From the NCBI GenBank assembly GCA_050743365.1, contig JBOGFI010000254.1, positions 7,747 through 71,746 on the forward strand: a stretch of 64,000 bases of DNA, read 5' to 3'. Shown piece by piece: positions 15,936 to 24,714 of the stretch. The DNA is from JBOGFI01 sp050743365 (GTDB taxonomy: Bacteria; Actinomycetota; Acidimicrobiia; IMCC26256; JACDBD01). The number at the start of each line of letters is the position of its first letter. Within the stretch, counting starts at the first letter, position 1. The notes under the pieces were generated by a model. That model was not told the DNA's origin, did no database searches, and saw only the letters and a program-made list of their open reading frames with translations. The position numbers and the translations under genes are program-made.

Positions 15936-17558
15936 CTACCCACGCGGTGTCACGGCGATGCCGAGCCGCTCGATCGCCGTCGCCTTGCCCCAGCGGTAGT
16001 CGGGCTTGCCCGACGGTGAGCGCACGATGCTCTCGACGACCAACACCTCGCGCGGCGCCTTGTAGCCGGCGATGTGCTCGCGGACGTGGCGGTCGAGCTC
16101 GGGGAACGCCGGCTCCTCGCCGGGGCGGGGCTGCACGAGCGCGACCACCCGCTCGCCCCAGCGCTCGTCGGGCACGCCGACGACCACGGCGTCGAACACC
16201 GCCCGATGGGCCTTGAGGGCGGCCTCGACCTCCTCGGGGTACACCTTCTCGCCCCCGGTGTTGATCGAAACCGAGCCCCGGCCGAGCAGCGAGATCGTGC
16301 CATCCTCCTCGATGCGGGCGTGGTCGCCGGGCACCGCCCAGCGCACGCCGTCGACGACCGGGAAGGTGGCCGCGGTCTTGTCGGGGTCCTTGTAGTAGCC
16401 GAGGGGGACCCGGCCTCGGCGGGCGAGCTTGCCGACGACTCCGGGCGGCGCCGGGCGGAGGTCGTCGTCGAGCACCGTGGTCTCGTCGTTCACGGCGAAG
16501 CGCGGGGTCTGCTGTACCTCGCCCCCTGCCACCGTGATCGACTGGCCCTGTCCGCCCGACTCGGAGGCGCCGTAGCCGTCGATGATCATGCTGCTGGGCA
16601 GCTGCTCGGCCAGGCGGCGCTTCACGGTGGGCGAGAGGATGGCGCCGCCCGAGAGGATCACGGTGCAGCACGACACGTCGACCTGCTCGCGGTCGATCTC
16701 GTCGAGCGATTCCACCAACGGCCGGGCGAAGGCGTCGCCCACGATGACGAGGAAGTTCACCTGCTCGCGGGCGATCAGCTCCCAGAGCCGTCGTGGCTCG
16801 AGATGCCGGTCGGTGGAGATCACGACGGCGCCGCCCTGGTACAGGGCGCTGAAGGCCATCCAGTGGGCGGTGCCATGCATGAACGGGCACGCAGGCAGGC
16901 AGCGGGTCCGCCCCTCTCGGGCGCGGTCGGCGATCTCCTCGGGCGCCGAGATCTCGTTGCCGACGCCGCCGCCGCCGAAGGCCCCGAAGAAGATGTCCTC
17001 GGCGCGCCACATGACGCCCTTGGGCATGCCGGTGGTGCCGCCCGTGTAGAGGATGTAGAGGTCGGAGGCGCTGCGGGGCGCGAAGTCGCGCTCGGGTGAG
17101 GCGGCGGCGAGCGCGGCCTCGTACTCGACGGTGTCGAGCGGGCCGAGGTGGGCGCCCGACCCGTCCTCGACCGCGAGGAAGCCCGTCAGGGCGGGCAGCG
17201 TGGGCTGCACCGCCGCGAGCTTGGGCGCGAGCTCCCGGTGGAACACGACCGTCTTGGCGTCGGCGTCGTCGAGGAGGTAACGGAGCTCCTCCTCGACGTA
17301 GCGGTAGTTGACGTTGACGGGCACGGCGCGCAGCTTGAACGCTGCCAGCATGGCCTCCAGGTACTCGACGCCGTTGTAGAGGTAGAGGGCCACGTGGTCG
17401 CCGGGGCCGATACCGCGCGATCGGAGGTGGTGGGCGAGGCGGTTGATGCGCTCCTCGGCCTCGCCGAAGGTCAGGCGCCGCTCGCCGCACACGAGCGCCT
17501 CGCGCCCGGGCACGGTGTCGACGACCTTCTCCCACAGGTCGGCGAGGTTGTACTCCAT
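15936..17558 (-). CDS. Acyl-CoA synthetase (AMP-forming, FadD-like)
   Basis: A 540-aa ANL-superfamily adenylating enzyme. P-loop YILYTGGTTGMPKGVMW, adenine motif IDGYGASESGGQG, PGDHARIEEDGTISLLGRGSVSINTGGEKVYPEEVE (hinge and A8) and the C-terminal catalytic lysine region SGKPDYRW. It activates a carboxylic acid with ATP and CoA. The sequence resembles the actinobacterial FadD group active on steroid side-chain or medium/long fatty acids, but the substrate is not certain. ATG 17558 follows GAGAGG; the longer open frame beyond it runs into basic shadow sequence. Confidence 0.88.
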   Translation of the reverse strand: MEYNLADLWEKVVDTVPGREALVCGERRLTFGEAEERINRLAHHLRSRGIGPGDHVALYLYNGVEYLEAMLAAFKLRAVPVNVNYRYVEEELRYLLDDADAKTVVFHRELAPKLAAVQPTLPALTGFLAVEDGSGAHLGPLDTVEYEAALAAASPERDFAPRSASDLYILYTGGTTGMPKGVMWRAEDIFFGAFGGGGVGNEISAPEEIADRAREGRTRCLPACPFMHGTAHWMAFSALYQGGAVVISTDRHLEPRRLWELIAREQVNFLVIVGDAFARPLVESLDEIDREQVDVSCCTVILSGGAILSPTVKRRLAEQLPSSMIIDGYGASESGGQGQSITVAGGEVQQTPRFAVNDETTVLDDDLRPAPPGVVGKLARRGRVPLGYYKDPDKTAATFPVVDGVRWAVPGDHARIEEDGTISLLGRGSVSINTGGEKVYPEEVEAALKAHRAVFDAVVVGVPDERWGERVVALVQPRPGEEPAFPELDRHVREHIAGYKAPREVLVVESIVRSPSGKPDYRWGKATAIERLGIAVTPRG

Positions 17559-17655
17559 CCTCTCGGTCGCTCCGCTCTGCCGTCCCGCCCTCCGGGCACA
17601 GCTCCGCTTCGTTCCTGCTGGACCGTACCGGGGGGACGCGCGACCGGTCGAAAGC
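17559..17655. other. 97-base spacer with palindromic-repeat-like sequence
   Basis: No gene. It contains CGGTCGCTCCGCTCTGCCG and GGGCACAGCTCCGCTTCG, short Cys/Gly-box-like runs similar in style to the repeat cores at 27722 and 54440, but without their GGGATACCC centre. Confidence 0.3.
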
Positions 17656-18846
17656 TCAGACGCCGAGCTTCTCCAGCGCGGGCTCGACTCGGCTCCACGT
17701 CGACGCGACGAAGGCCTGCTGCCGGTCCGGCGCGCCGGCGGCCGCGTCGGCCTCCTCCCACAGCTCGGCCTCGAGCGGCCCGAGCGCAGCGCGGATCTCG
17801 GCCAGCGCGTCGCCGCCGCCATGACCTTCCACGCGGTCGCGTAGCCGGGCGAATCGGGCCCAGGTCGTCGGGTCGGCCAGCTCGGACGGCAGCCCGGCAG
17901 GTGGGAACCCGGGCACGTACACGCCGACGCAGGGGCTGCCGATCGCGACCCACGCCCGCAGGGGGGAGTCGGGCCTCGCCGGTAGCTCCGCCACCATCGA
18001 TGCGTTCGTCACCTGGTAGTCGCGTACATGCATGCAGACCGTGACGCCGCTCCAGTCGGGGTTCACGTCGACCGGCGGCGGCGAGACGTCGCTGGGGTCG
18101 CCGTCCGGCGCCCCCCATGGCCGCTCACCGTGATGACGCAGCGTGGCGACCACGTCAGCGGGACTCAGCGCGCCGGCGGCACCGGCCACGCACTGTCCGG
18201 TGGCCGCCAGGCGGCGGTCGGCGATCGCCGTCGGCACCTCCGGGTCGCGCCAGCGGTCGAAGTCGGCGCCCGGAGGCACGTCGGCCGACGCGCGTGTCCA
18301 GTCGATACCGAGCGAGATGCGGTTGGAGATGGCGGCGGCGTCGTCTACCGGCCGGGCGGCCCAGGTGCGGCCGCTCGTCTCCAGGACCCAGGCGCCGCGA
18401 GGATCGGCCACGAGGAACGACGACCAGTAGGGCTCGTCGTGCCCCTGCTCGCCCGTGCCGCCCTGGCCGTAGCGCTCGAGCAGCCCGGTCATGACCTCGA
18501 GCGCGTCGTCGGCGCTGCGTCCGCGCTCGAGACCGAGGCGCACCAGGTCCATGCCCAGCAGGGCGGGCGCGGCGGCGTGCGGGTCGTCGACCGTCCAGAC
18601 CTTCTCGTTCCCGATGGCGACGCGGTGCTCGTTGACGCCGTGCTCGAACCCCCACATCCACGTGGGCCGGGAGCCGACCAGGGCGTACGCGCCGGCGGCG
18701 TCGAGCTCGACGTAGGTGGCGCGCACGCGGCCGCCGCCCGGTCGGGCGGCGTGCGTCTCCGCGACCTGTGCCTCCTCCACGGGCCGGTCGGAGTTCTTGG
18801 CGAATAGGGTCCGCTCGCTGCCGACCAGGCAGAGCGTGTCGCACAT
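17656..18846 (-). CDS. C69-family (secernin-like) peptidase
   Basis: A 396-aa Ntn-hydrolase-type protein. It begins MCDTLCLVG, so the likely nucleophile Cys2 is exposed just by removal of Met. The core runs TLFAKNSDRPVEEAQVAETHAA and MWGFEHGVNEHRVAIGNEKV, as in secernins and dipeptidase-A-like C69 proteins, then SFLVADPRGAWVLETSGRTWAARPV and AISNRISLG. Bacterial C69 enzymes cleave small peptides. The ATG at 18846 is fixed by the Cys; the frame continues upstream into the SDR gene as shadow. The SDR gene ends 17 bases before it on the same strand. Confidence 0.82.
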   Translation of the reverse strand: MCDTLCLVGSERTLFAKNSDRPVEEAQVAETHAARPGGGRVRATYVELDAAGAYALVGSRPTWMWGFEHGVNEHRVAIGNEKVWTVDDPHAAAPALLGMDLVRLGLERGRSADDALEVMTGLLERYGQGGTGEQGHDEPYWSSFLVADPRGAWVLETSGRTWAARPVDDAAAISNRISLGIDWTRASADVPPGADFDRWRDPEVPTAIADRRLAATGQCVAGAAGALSPADVVATLRHHGERPWGAPDGDPSDVSPPPVDVNPDWSGVTVCMHVRDYQVTNASMVAELPARPDSPLRAWVAIGSPCVGVYVPGFPPAGLPSELADPTTWARFARLRDRVEGHGGGDALAEIRAALGPLEAELWEEADAAAGAPDRQQAFVASTWSRVEPALEKLGV

Positions 18847-18863
18847 CCTTGTCTCGCTCCTGA

Positions 18864-19664
18864 TCAGAAGTCGGTGCCGCCGTCGACGGGGATGGTGGCG
18901 CCGACGACGAAGCCGGCCGGCTCCGAGCACAGGAACACCACGAGCGCCGCCACTTCCTCGGGGAGCCCGACCCGCCCGAGGTCGTTCGGGGCACCGAAGT
19001 CGCGCGAAATCGCGGTGTAGGCAGCCTCGAGCGGGCCCTCGGGGAGGCCGGTGCGGTCAGCACCGGCGAGGTAGGCCTCGAGCGCCGGTGACATCACCGT
19101 GCCGGGGCAGACCGTGTTGACGACGATCCCGCGCGCCGCCAGCGAGCGGGCCAGGTTCTTCGACGCGCTGGCCATGGCTGCCTTCGAGGCGGTGTAGCCG
19201 ATGAGGTCGGGGGACTGGTGACGGATCGACGACGCGGCCAGGTTGACGACCCGCGCGAACGATGCCTTGCTCAGCAGCGGGAGGGCGGCGCGTACGGCGC
19301 GGACCATCGTGAGCACGCCGAGGTCGAAGTAGTCGAGCCAGTCGTTGTCGGTGAGCTCGTCGAGCGCGCCCAGGCGGGTCGGCCCCGCCGCGTTCACGAG
19401 CGCGTTGAGCTCGCCCCACCGTTCGTCGAGGAACGTGAACGCCGCCTCGACCTCGCCCGTGTCGACCAGGTCGCACTCGAGGCCGATGGAGTCGGCGGCG
19501 CCGGCGGCGGCGAGCTCCTGCTCGGTCTCTCGCAGGTCGGTGTCGGTGCGGCCGAGAACGGCGACGCGACAGCCCTCGGCGGCGAGCAGCTCGGCCGTTG
19601 CCCGCCCCATGCCGCGCGAGCCGCCGGCGACGGCGACCGCCCGTCCGCGTAGCCCCAGGTCCAA
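18864..19664 (-). CDS. Short-chain dehydrogenase/reductase
   Basis: A 266-aa classical SDR. Cofactor loop AVAGGSRGMGRATAELL, LVNAAGP (NAG-type), catalytic YTASKAAMASA (YxxxK) and SSIRH before it, C-terminal SEPAGFVVGATIPVDGGTDF. The residues after the glycine loop (VLGRTDTDL) are compatible with NADP(H), but this is weak evidence. The start is a TTG at 19664, supported by GGAAAGGAAG 5 bases upstream. Substrate unknown; it stands upstream of the C69 peptidase with a short gap. Confidence 0.87.
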   Translation of the reverse strand: MDLGLRGRAVAVAGGSRGMGRATAELLAAEGCRVAVLGRTDTDLRETEQELAAAGAADSIGLECDLVDTGEVEAAFTFLDERWGELNALVNAAGPTRLGALDELTDNDWLDYFDLGVLTMVRAVRAALPLLSKASFARVVNLAASSIRHQSPDLIGYTASKAAMASASKNLARSLAARGIVVNTVCPGTVMSPALEAYLAGADRTGLPEGPLEAAYTAISRDFGAPNDLGRVGLPEEVAALVVFLCSEPAGFVVGATIPVDGGTDF

Positions 19665-19707
19665 CCGGCTTCCTTTCCCCCCGGTGCTCGGCGCGGAATC
19701 TACGCGG

Positions 19708-21288
19708 TCATGCCGCGAGCTGCCGGGCGAACGAGGTGGCGGCGAGGGGCTGGCCCGTCGCCCGCTCGACCAGGTGGTCCCAGCGCAGCGATGCGCCCGG
19801 CCGGAAGAACGCTTCGACCAGGAACCGCCCGGCCGCGGGACGGTCGACGAGCCCGCCGGCGCGGTCGTCGAGCGTGGCGGCGAGCTGCGACGCCACCAGC
19901 TCGCCGTAGAGGTAGTTCTGGTAGTAGACGGGCGCCACCGTGAGGTGGACCTTCGACGCCCACGCCTGCTCGGCCGCGTCCGGGTCGGGGCGGTTGACGA
20001 GCTGGAACCGTTCGACCAGGCCCCACCACCGGGCCTCTTGGTCGGCGCCCGGGTCGGCGTACAGCCCGCGCTCGAAGTGGGTCATCACCAGCACCCAGCG
20101 GGCGAACACGAGCAGCGCGGCGCGTTGCGCGGCAGCCAGGCCGGGCCCCAACGTCTCCGCATCCGATCGGGGCAAGCCCGCGATCGCGGTGAGCCACCCC
20201 GGGTCGCGGGGCAGGCGACCGAACAGCATGGCGACGCCCTCGGTGGTGAGCGGGTGGGCGGCGGCGCGCAGGAGCCAGGGGAGCGCCCGATCGACCCCGC
20301 GGTCGTAGGTGGCGTGGCCGAACTCGTGCAGCATGGTGCTCATCCAGCGCTCGTTGGGCTCGATGTTGCACAACACCCGCACGTCGCCCTCGCGGTCGAC
20401 GTCGATGCAGAAGGCGTGCTGGCTCTTGCCGTCGCGCGCGAGCAGGTCGCTCCGCGCGAGGACGGGACGCAGATCGAGGCCGAGCCCGTCGTAGGTTCGC
20501 AGGGTGAGTGCCTCGAGGTCGGCGGCGGCGAAGACGGGGTCGAGCTCGACCGTGCCGCGCCCGGGCGGGTCCTGGAAGAACGGGTCGTCGAGGTGCCAGG
20601 GGCGGAGGTCGGCGACCGAGCAGCCGAAGCGCGCCGCGAGCGTTTGGTCGAGCCCGGCCTTCCATTCGCGGAACGGGCCGGCAGTCTGCCGGTCGACCTC
20701 GTCGAGGGTGGCGAAGAGCCGGGCCTCGTCGAGCTCGCCGGTGGCCAGCGCGAGGTCGAAGTGGTCGCGGTACCCGAGCGACCGCGCGGCCTCGTTGCGG
20801 AGCTCGGCGAGCTCGCGTACCTGCCCCGCAACCTCGGCGCCCACCTGCTTGGAGGCCTGCCAGGCGGCGCGGCGCGCCCCGGAGTCGTCGCTCGTGCGCA
20901 GCACGTCGAGGATGTGGTTGTCGTCGACGCGCCGGCCGTCGATCCGGCCCCGGAAGGTGTTGAACGTCGACTCCACCCCGACCTCGAGCTCGACCAGGCG
21001 GCGACGGAGGTCCTCGGGCACCTGATGAGGGGCGAAGGCGTCGTGCAGCACGCCGAGGCGGCGACGGACCAGGGGATCGACGCCGATGTGTCCTCGTGCC
21101 TCGCGGATGGCCCCGAACGTGCCGGCATCCGCGAGCACGGCTCGGCGCTCGAGCTCGATGCGCTCACGGCGCTCGTTCGCCTCGGGCGAGGCGCGGGTGC
21201 TGGTCTCCCACCACGCCTCGGCCAGCGCGACCTCGATCGGCCGAAGCCTCGCCTCCACGTCGGCGACGAGCCGCTCCGCTTCAGGCAC
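19708..21288 (-). CDS. M2/M3-like zinc metallopeptidase
   Basis: A 526-aa mostly helical gluzincin. The zinc site HEFGHATYDRG (HEXXH) lies near the middle and is followed by a Glu-containing helix HPLTTEGVAMLFGRL, the third ligand region. The large helical N-terminal half and the C-terminal motif PVYYQNYLYGELVASQL fit the oligopeptidase families M3/M2. It is cytoplasmic (no signal peptide) and probably trims peptides. GTG 21288 is chosen because a TACACT -10 box ends 8 bases upstream; the frame upstream of it overlaps the divergent gene's leader. Confidence 0.85.
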   Translation of the reverse strand: MPEAERLVADVEARLRPIEVALAEAWWETSTRASPEANERRERIELERRAVLADAGTFGAIREARGHIGVDPLVRRRLGVLHDAFAPHQVPEDLRRRLVELEVGVESTFNTFRGRIDGRRVDDNHILDVLRTSDDSGARRAAWQASKQVGAEVAGQVRELAELRNEAARSLGYRDHFDLALATGELDEARLFATLDEVDRQTAGPFREWKAGLDQTLAARFGCSVADLRPWHLDDPFFQDPPGRGTVELDPVFAAADLEALTLRTYDGLGLDLRPVLARSDLLARDGKSQHAFCIDVDREGDVRVLCNIEPNERWMSTMLHEFGHATYDRGVDRALPWLLRAAAHPLTTEGVAMLFGRLPRDPGWLTAIAGLPRSDAETLGPGLAAAQRAALLVFARWVLVMTHFERGLYADPGADQEARWWGLVERFQLVNRPDPDAAEQAWASKVHLTVAPVYYQNYLYGELVASQLAATLDDRAGGLVDRPAAGRFLVEAFFRPGASLRWDHLVERATGQPLAATSFARQLAA

Positions 21289-21296
21289 GAGAACGG

Positions 21297-21302
21297 AGTG
21301 TA
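21297..21302 (-). promoter_or_regulatory. -10 box (TACACT), leaderless promoter of the metallopeptidase gene
   Basis: TACACT on the minus strand ends 8 bases before GTG 21288. The divergent gene has its own TAGGGT at 21309-21314 on the plus strand. Confidence 0.55.
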
Positions 21303-21308
21303 CGGCGG

Positions 21309-21314
21309 TAGGGT
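21309..21314 (+). promoter_or_regulatory. -10 box (TAGGGT) of the LLM oxidoreductase gene
   Basis: TAGGGT lies 32 bases before the ATG at 21347, with the ribosome site GTGGAGG in between, so this transcript is led, unlike the divergent one. Confidence 0.45.
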
Positions 21315-21346
21315 GCGGCAAACCTGCGAGTCGTGGAGGTTCCGTC

Positions 21347-22321
21347 ATGCCCGGGATCCGGTTCGGCGCGTTCGCGCCGCAGGGATGGAAGACGGAGCTG
21401 CGCTCGATCGACGGGCCCGAGGAGCAGTGGGCGAAGTGTCGTGGGACCGCGCTGCTCGCCGAGGAGCTCGGCTACGACTCGATCTGGGTCTACGACCACT
21501 TCCACAACGTCCCCCGGCCGTCGAACGAGGCGGTGTTCGAGTGCTGGACCACCATGGCGGCCCTGGCCGAGGGCACGAGCCGCATCCGTCTCGGGCAGAT
21601 GGTGAGCTGCACCTCGTACCGTCCACCGTCGCTGACCGCCAAGATCACGGCGAGCATCGACGTGATCTCGGGCGGGCGGCTCGAGTGGGGCGTGGGCGCA
21701 GGCTGGTACAGCCAGGAGTACCAGGCCTACGGCTACGAGTTCCCCGAGAACAAGGTGCGAATCGGGATGCTCCGCGAGGCGGTGGAGATTGTGAAGCAGA
21801 TGTGGCGGGAGCCCGAGACGGACTACGACGGGCGCTACTTCAGGATCGCCGGCGCGCAGTGCGACCCGAAGCCGGTCCAGCGGCCGCACCCGCCGGTCTG
21901 GATCGGCGGCGGGGGCGAGCAGCTGACTCTGCGGGTGGTTGCCCGGCACGCCGACCGGTCGAACTTCGGCGGGAAGCCCCAGGAGTGGGCGCACAAGCGC
22001 GACGTGCTGAAGGGCCACTGCAAGGACGTCGGGCGGGACGAGGACGAGATCGAGAAGACCTGGAGCCCCGAGGTGCTCGTGCGCGAGACCGAGGACGAGA
22101 TCCGGTCGCTCCACGACGCCGGGACGGTCGGCTCGCTCTGGAACGAGCCCTACGACTCGTGGGTGGCGGGGAACCTCGTCGGGACGCCCGAGCAGGTGTG
22201 CGAGAAGATCCGCACGTACGTCAGCCTCGGCTGCACCTACTTCACGCCGTGGTGCTCCGACTACCCCGACGACGCCACGCTGCGACTCTTCGCCGAGCGG
22301 GTCATCCCCGAGTTTCGCTAG
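21347..22321 (+). CDS. Luciferase-like monooxygenase (LLM), probably F420-dependent oxidoreductase
   Basis: A 324-aa TIM-barrel LLM-class protein. The N-terminus MPGIRFGAFAPQGWK, YDSIWVYDHFHNVPRP, RLGQMVSCTSYRPPSLTAKITASIDVISGGRLEWGVGAGWYSQEYQAYGYEF and VWIGGGGEQLTLRVVARHADRSNF match the F420-linked subgroup of actinobacteria rather than FMN luciferases, though the cofactor cannot be proved from sequence. C-terminal GTPEQVCEKIRTYVSLGCTYFTPW is typical. ATG 21347 follows GGAGG by 7 bases. Substrate unknown. Confidence 0.87.
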   Translation: MPGIRFGAFAPQGWKTELRSIDGPEEQWAKCRGTALLAEELGYDSIWVYDHFHNVPRPSNEAVFECWTTMAALAEGTSRIRLGQMVSCTSYRPPSLTAKITASIDVISGGRLEWGVGAGWYSQEYQAYGYEFPENKVRIGMLREAVEIVKQMWREPETDYDGRYFRIAGAQCDPKPVQRPHPPVWIGGGGEQLTLRVVARHADRSNFGGKPQEWAHKRDVLKGHCKDVGRDEDEIEKTWSPEVLVRETEDEIRSLHDAGTVGSLWNEPYDSWVAGNLVGTPEQVCEKIRTYVSLGCTYFTPWCSDYPDDATLRLFAERVIPEFR

Positions 22322-22328
22322 GGGGACG

Positions 22329-22685
22329 CTATTTGAACCAGATGCGCTGGTAGTCGCGGCTCTCGGGGTGCATGAGCAGCGCGACCAGCGCGCCGTCGAA
22401 GAGCAACGTGAGGATCAGCGGGAACTCGAGCACGTCGGCCCCGGCGAACGCCAGCAGCAGTGCCACCCGCAGGATCGCCACCGCGACCGCCAGGCCGTAT
22501 CCCCACTTCTGCTCGTTGGCAATGCCGAACGCCCCGGCCGCCATGCCGACGATGATCAGGAGGCCGAACACGCCGAGGAAGCCCCAGCCGAACAGGAGGT
22601 CCAAGGCGGCATTCAGGTAGAGCAGCAGCACCGCGATCTGGAGCGTCTGCGGCTGCGACGGGTTGAAGAAGCGGCGCTCGTTCAC
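22329..22685 (-). CDS. Small integral membrane protein, 118 aa
   Basis: Four hydrophobic segments are visible: LQIAVLLLYLNAALDLLF, FLGVFGLLIIVGMAAGAFGI, YGLAVAVAILRVALLLAF and FPLILTLLFDGALVALLM. The ends are charged and cytoplasm-like (MNERRFFNPSQPQ, HPESRDYQRIWFK). I do not recognise a named family. It converges with the LLM gene (7 bases between stops). Nothing suggests a transporter signature. Confidence 0.75.
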   Translation of the reverse strand: MNERRFFNPSQPQTLQIAVLLLYLNAALDLLFGWGFLGVFGLLIIVGMAAGAFGIANEQKWGYGLAVAVAILRVALLLAFAGADVLEFPLILTLLFDGALVALLMHPESRDYQRIWFK

Positions 22686-22764
22686 GGCGCCATTCTGGCC
22701 GACGCGGCGGCCCGGGTGGGGACCGGTCGCCGGGCTCGGCTCGCCCCCTCCGGTCGATCGCTCA

Positions 22765-23697
22765 TCACGCGGCGGCCACCGCGCGCGAGTACGCGCGGTC
22801 GAGCCGGTGGGTCTCGAAGCCGAGGGACCGGTACACCCCCAGCGCGGGCTTGTTGGCGCCGTCGACGAACAGCATCCCCGTGCGGACCCCGCGCTCGGCC
22901 AGCGACGTGAGCCCAGCCACGCTGAGGGCGCGCCCGAGCCCGGTACCCCGGCGGGAGGGGTCGACGCCGATCACGAAGATCTCACCCAGCGGCTCCGGGT
23001 CACCCGGCGCGGGCGGGTGGACCTTCGTCCAGCAGAAGCCCGCCAGCCCGGCGGCGTCCTCCGCGAGCAGGAAGCCCGCGGGGTCGAACCACGGCTCGGC
23101 CATGCGGCGCCGCAGCGTGGCCCGGGTCCATCCGCCCTGTTCGGGGTGGTCGGCGAAGGCACGGTTGTTCACGTCGAGCCATCGGTCCTCGTCGCGTCCG
23201 GGGGCGAAGGCGCGCACGCGCGTGCCCTCGGGCCAGACCGGCGGCTCGGAGGGAGGTAGCGGTGCCCGCATCTGGAGCAGGTCGCGCTGGCGCCGGAAAC
23301 CGGCGGGAGCGACGGCTGCGTCGTGCTTCTCGCCGGCGCCGAGGACCCAGAGGAGGGCGGGCCCGCCGCCGTGGCCGGCCACGTGCCTCTCGACCGCGGC
23401 ATCGAGCAGGTCGGCCTCCAGGCCCGCGCCGCGGCGGTCGGGGTGCACGACCAGCCCGATCGCCCAGTGGGGCGGGGAGAAGTTGTCGCTGCGCGCCACG
23501 TGGGCGTACCCGACCGCCTCCTCGCCATCGGTCGCCAGCACCCCGGCCGACTCGGGCCCGCCGTCCCGCTCGAGGTCGCGCCACACCGCCTCGTTGAGCG
23601 ACGGGTGCCCGTCGGCGGCCTCCGCAGCATCGTGGAGACGGCCGACGGCGACGACCTCGGCGGGCGCGACCGGCCGGAGCACACGGATCTCGACCAT
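22765..23697 (-). CDS. mshD: Mycothiol synthase
   Basis: A 310-aa tandem GNAT protein that acetylates Cys-GlcN-Ins with acetyl-CoA, the last step of mycothiol synthesis. The C-terminal acetyltransferase domain holds EIFVIGVDPSRRGTGLGRALSVAGL (acetyl-CoA loop), the diagnostic DVNNRAFADHPEQGGW and TGMLFVDGANKPALGVYRSLGFE. The N-terminal GNAT half (HWAIGLVVHPDRRGAGLEADLLDA) is also present. Length agrees with the family (about 300). The start ATG is 9 bases behind TAGCTT, a -10 box that overlaps the divergent nth promoter. Confidence 0.92.
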   Translation of the reverse strand: MVEIRVLRPVAPAEVVAVGRLHDAAEAADGHPSLNEAVWRDLERDGGPESAGVLATDGEEAVGYAHVARSDNFSPPHWAIGLVVHPDRRGAGLEADLLDAAVERHVAGHGGGPALLWVLGAGEKHDAAVAPAGFRRQRDLLQMRAPLPPSEPPVWPEGTRVRAFAPGRDEDRWLDVNNRAFADHPEQGGWTRATLRRRMAEPWFDPAGFLLAEDAAGLAGFCWTKVHPPAPGDPEPLGEIFVIGVDPSRRGTGLGRALSVAGLTSLAERGVRTGMLFVDGANKPALGVYRSLGFETHRLDRAYSRAVAAA

Positions 23698-23706
23698 CGG
23701 GGCGTC

Positions 23707-23716
23707 AAGCTATCGT
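23707..23716. promoter_or_regulatory. Bidirectional promoter core: mshD (-) and nth (+) -10 boxes share TA
   Basis: AAGCTATCGT: minus-strand TAGCTT (23712-23707) for mshD, 9 bases before its ATG, and plus-strand TATCGT (23711-23716) for nth, 6 bases before its ATG. The two boxes share the TA at 23711-23712. Only 25 bases separate the divergent start codons. Confidence 0.6.
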
Positions 23717-23722
23717 CCGGCG

Positions 23723-24376
23723 ATGGCCCGCCCTCGTGGTGCGAAGGCGCGCGCAACCGAGGTGGTGCGCCGGCTCGCCGACGAGTACCCGGGCACGGCG
23801 CGCTCCCTCTGCGCGCTGGAGCACGACAACCCGTACCAGCTGCTGGTGGCGACGATCCTGTCGGCGCAGAGCACCGACGAGATGGTCAACAAGGTCACTC
23901 CGGCGGTCTTCGCCCGCTACCCGACCCCGGCCGACCTCGCCCACGCCGACCCGTCCGAGGTGGAGGAGATGATCCACTCCACGGGGTTCTTCCGCTCGAA
24001 GACCCGCAGCCTGATCGGCATGGCGGCCGCGGTGGAGGAGCGCTTCGACGGCGAGGTGCCCCGCGAGCTGGCGGATCTCGTGACCCTGCCCGGGGTCGGC
24101 CGCAAGACCGGGAACGTCATCCGCTCGGTCGCATTCGACCTCCCGGGCCTGCCGGTCGACACGCACGTGGGCCGGCTGGCACGCCGGCTGAAGCTCACGA
24201 GCGAGACCGACCCGGTGAAGGCCGAGCACGACCTCGACGCGCTCGTGGACCCCGACGAGCGGGGTCGCCTCTCGCTGCGCCTGATCCTCCACGGGCGCCG
24301 GGTGTGCACCGCCCGGAAGCCCCGCTGCGGCGACTGTGTGCTCGCCGACGTCTGCCCCTCGGCGTTCAAGGTCTGA
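23723..24376 (+). CDS. nth: Endonuclease III (base-excision DNA glycosylase/AP lyase)
   Basis: A 217-aa HhH-GPD glycosylase acting on oxidised pyrimidines and abasic sites. Visible: LLVATILSAQSTDEMVNKVTP, the helix-hairpin-helix with catalytic Lys LPGVGRKTGNVI, the catalytic Asp in VDTHVGRLARRL, and the [4Fe-4S] cysteines C-X6-C-X2-C-X5-C in VCTARKPRCGDCVLADVC. Length is typical. The ATG is 6 bases behind TATCGT, so the transcript is expected to be leaderless. Confidence 0.95.
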   Translation: MARPRGAKARATEVVRRLADEYPGTARSLCALEHDNPYQLLVATILSAQSTDEMVNKVTPAVFARYPTPADLAHADPSEVEEMIHSTGFFRSKTRSLIGMAAAVEERFDGEVPRELADLVTLPGVGRKTGNVIRSVAFDLPGLPVDTHVGRLARRLKLTSETDPVKAEHDLDALVDPDERGRLSLRLILHGRRVCTARKPRCGDCVLADVCPSAFKV

Positions 24377-24425
24377 CGCGCCCGGTGCCCGGTTTGGCAG
24401 GCCTTTCAGTTCGGGACCCGATCGC

Positions 24426-24632
24426 TCAGGCGCTGAGTTCTTCGAGGGCGGCGATGGCGCGGTCGAGGGCGCGCCGGGCCCCGAACAGCGAGCGCTCGGC
24501 TGCGTACAGGTCGGCGGCAACGGCCGAGTCGGGGGTGTCGCGGTAGCGGGTCGCCACCGCCACCACACGCGCGGTCAGCTCCTCGAGCTGCGTCCGCAGC
24601 GTCGACAGCTCGGCCAGGTCGGACGGCGGCAT
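24426..24632 (-). CDS. Small coiled-coil protein, 68 aa
   Basis: MPPSDLAELSTLRTQLEELT and AVAADLYAAERSLFGARRAL show heptad-like spacing; the whole 68-residue chain is Ala/Leu/Arg/Glu-rich and helical, with no membrane segment or cysteine. I do not recognise a family. It lies between nth and hisD on the opposite strand; the ATG follows GGGCGAGATG poorly, so the start is uncertain. A similar pairing of small helical proteins is seen at 60009. Confidence 0.55.
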   Translation of the reverse strand: MPPSDLAELSTLRTQLEELTARVVAVATRYRDTPDSAVAADLYAAERSLFGARRALDRAIAALEELSA

Positions 24633-24698
24633 CTCGCCCCGCAGCCTGACGCCGGCGACGGAGCCCGGCAATTCAGGGGTCGGGCACGGGCCGCCCGT

Positions 24699-24704
24699 TA
24701 GCAT
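24699..24704 (+). promoter_or_regulatory. -10 box (TAGCAT) of the his genes
   Basis: TAGCAT ends 10 bases before ATG 24715. The ATG at 24703 lies inside the box, so it is unlikely to be the start. Confidence 0.45.
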
Positions 24705-24714
24705 GAAGGTGCTG

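Noticed and set aside
13852..17535. A 1227-codon open frame on the minus strand
   Set aside because: It is Arg/Pro/Gly-rich shadow of the YyaL and acyl-CoA synthetase genes in another frame; GC-rich DNA gives such long frames.
19345..22353. A 1002-codon open frame on the plus strand
   Set aside because: Runs antisense to the SDR and metallopeptidase genes and then out of frame through the LLM gene; low-complexity composition, no family match.
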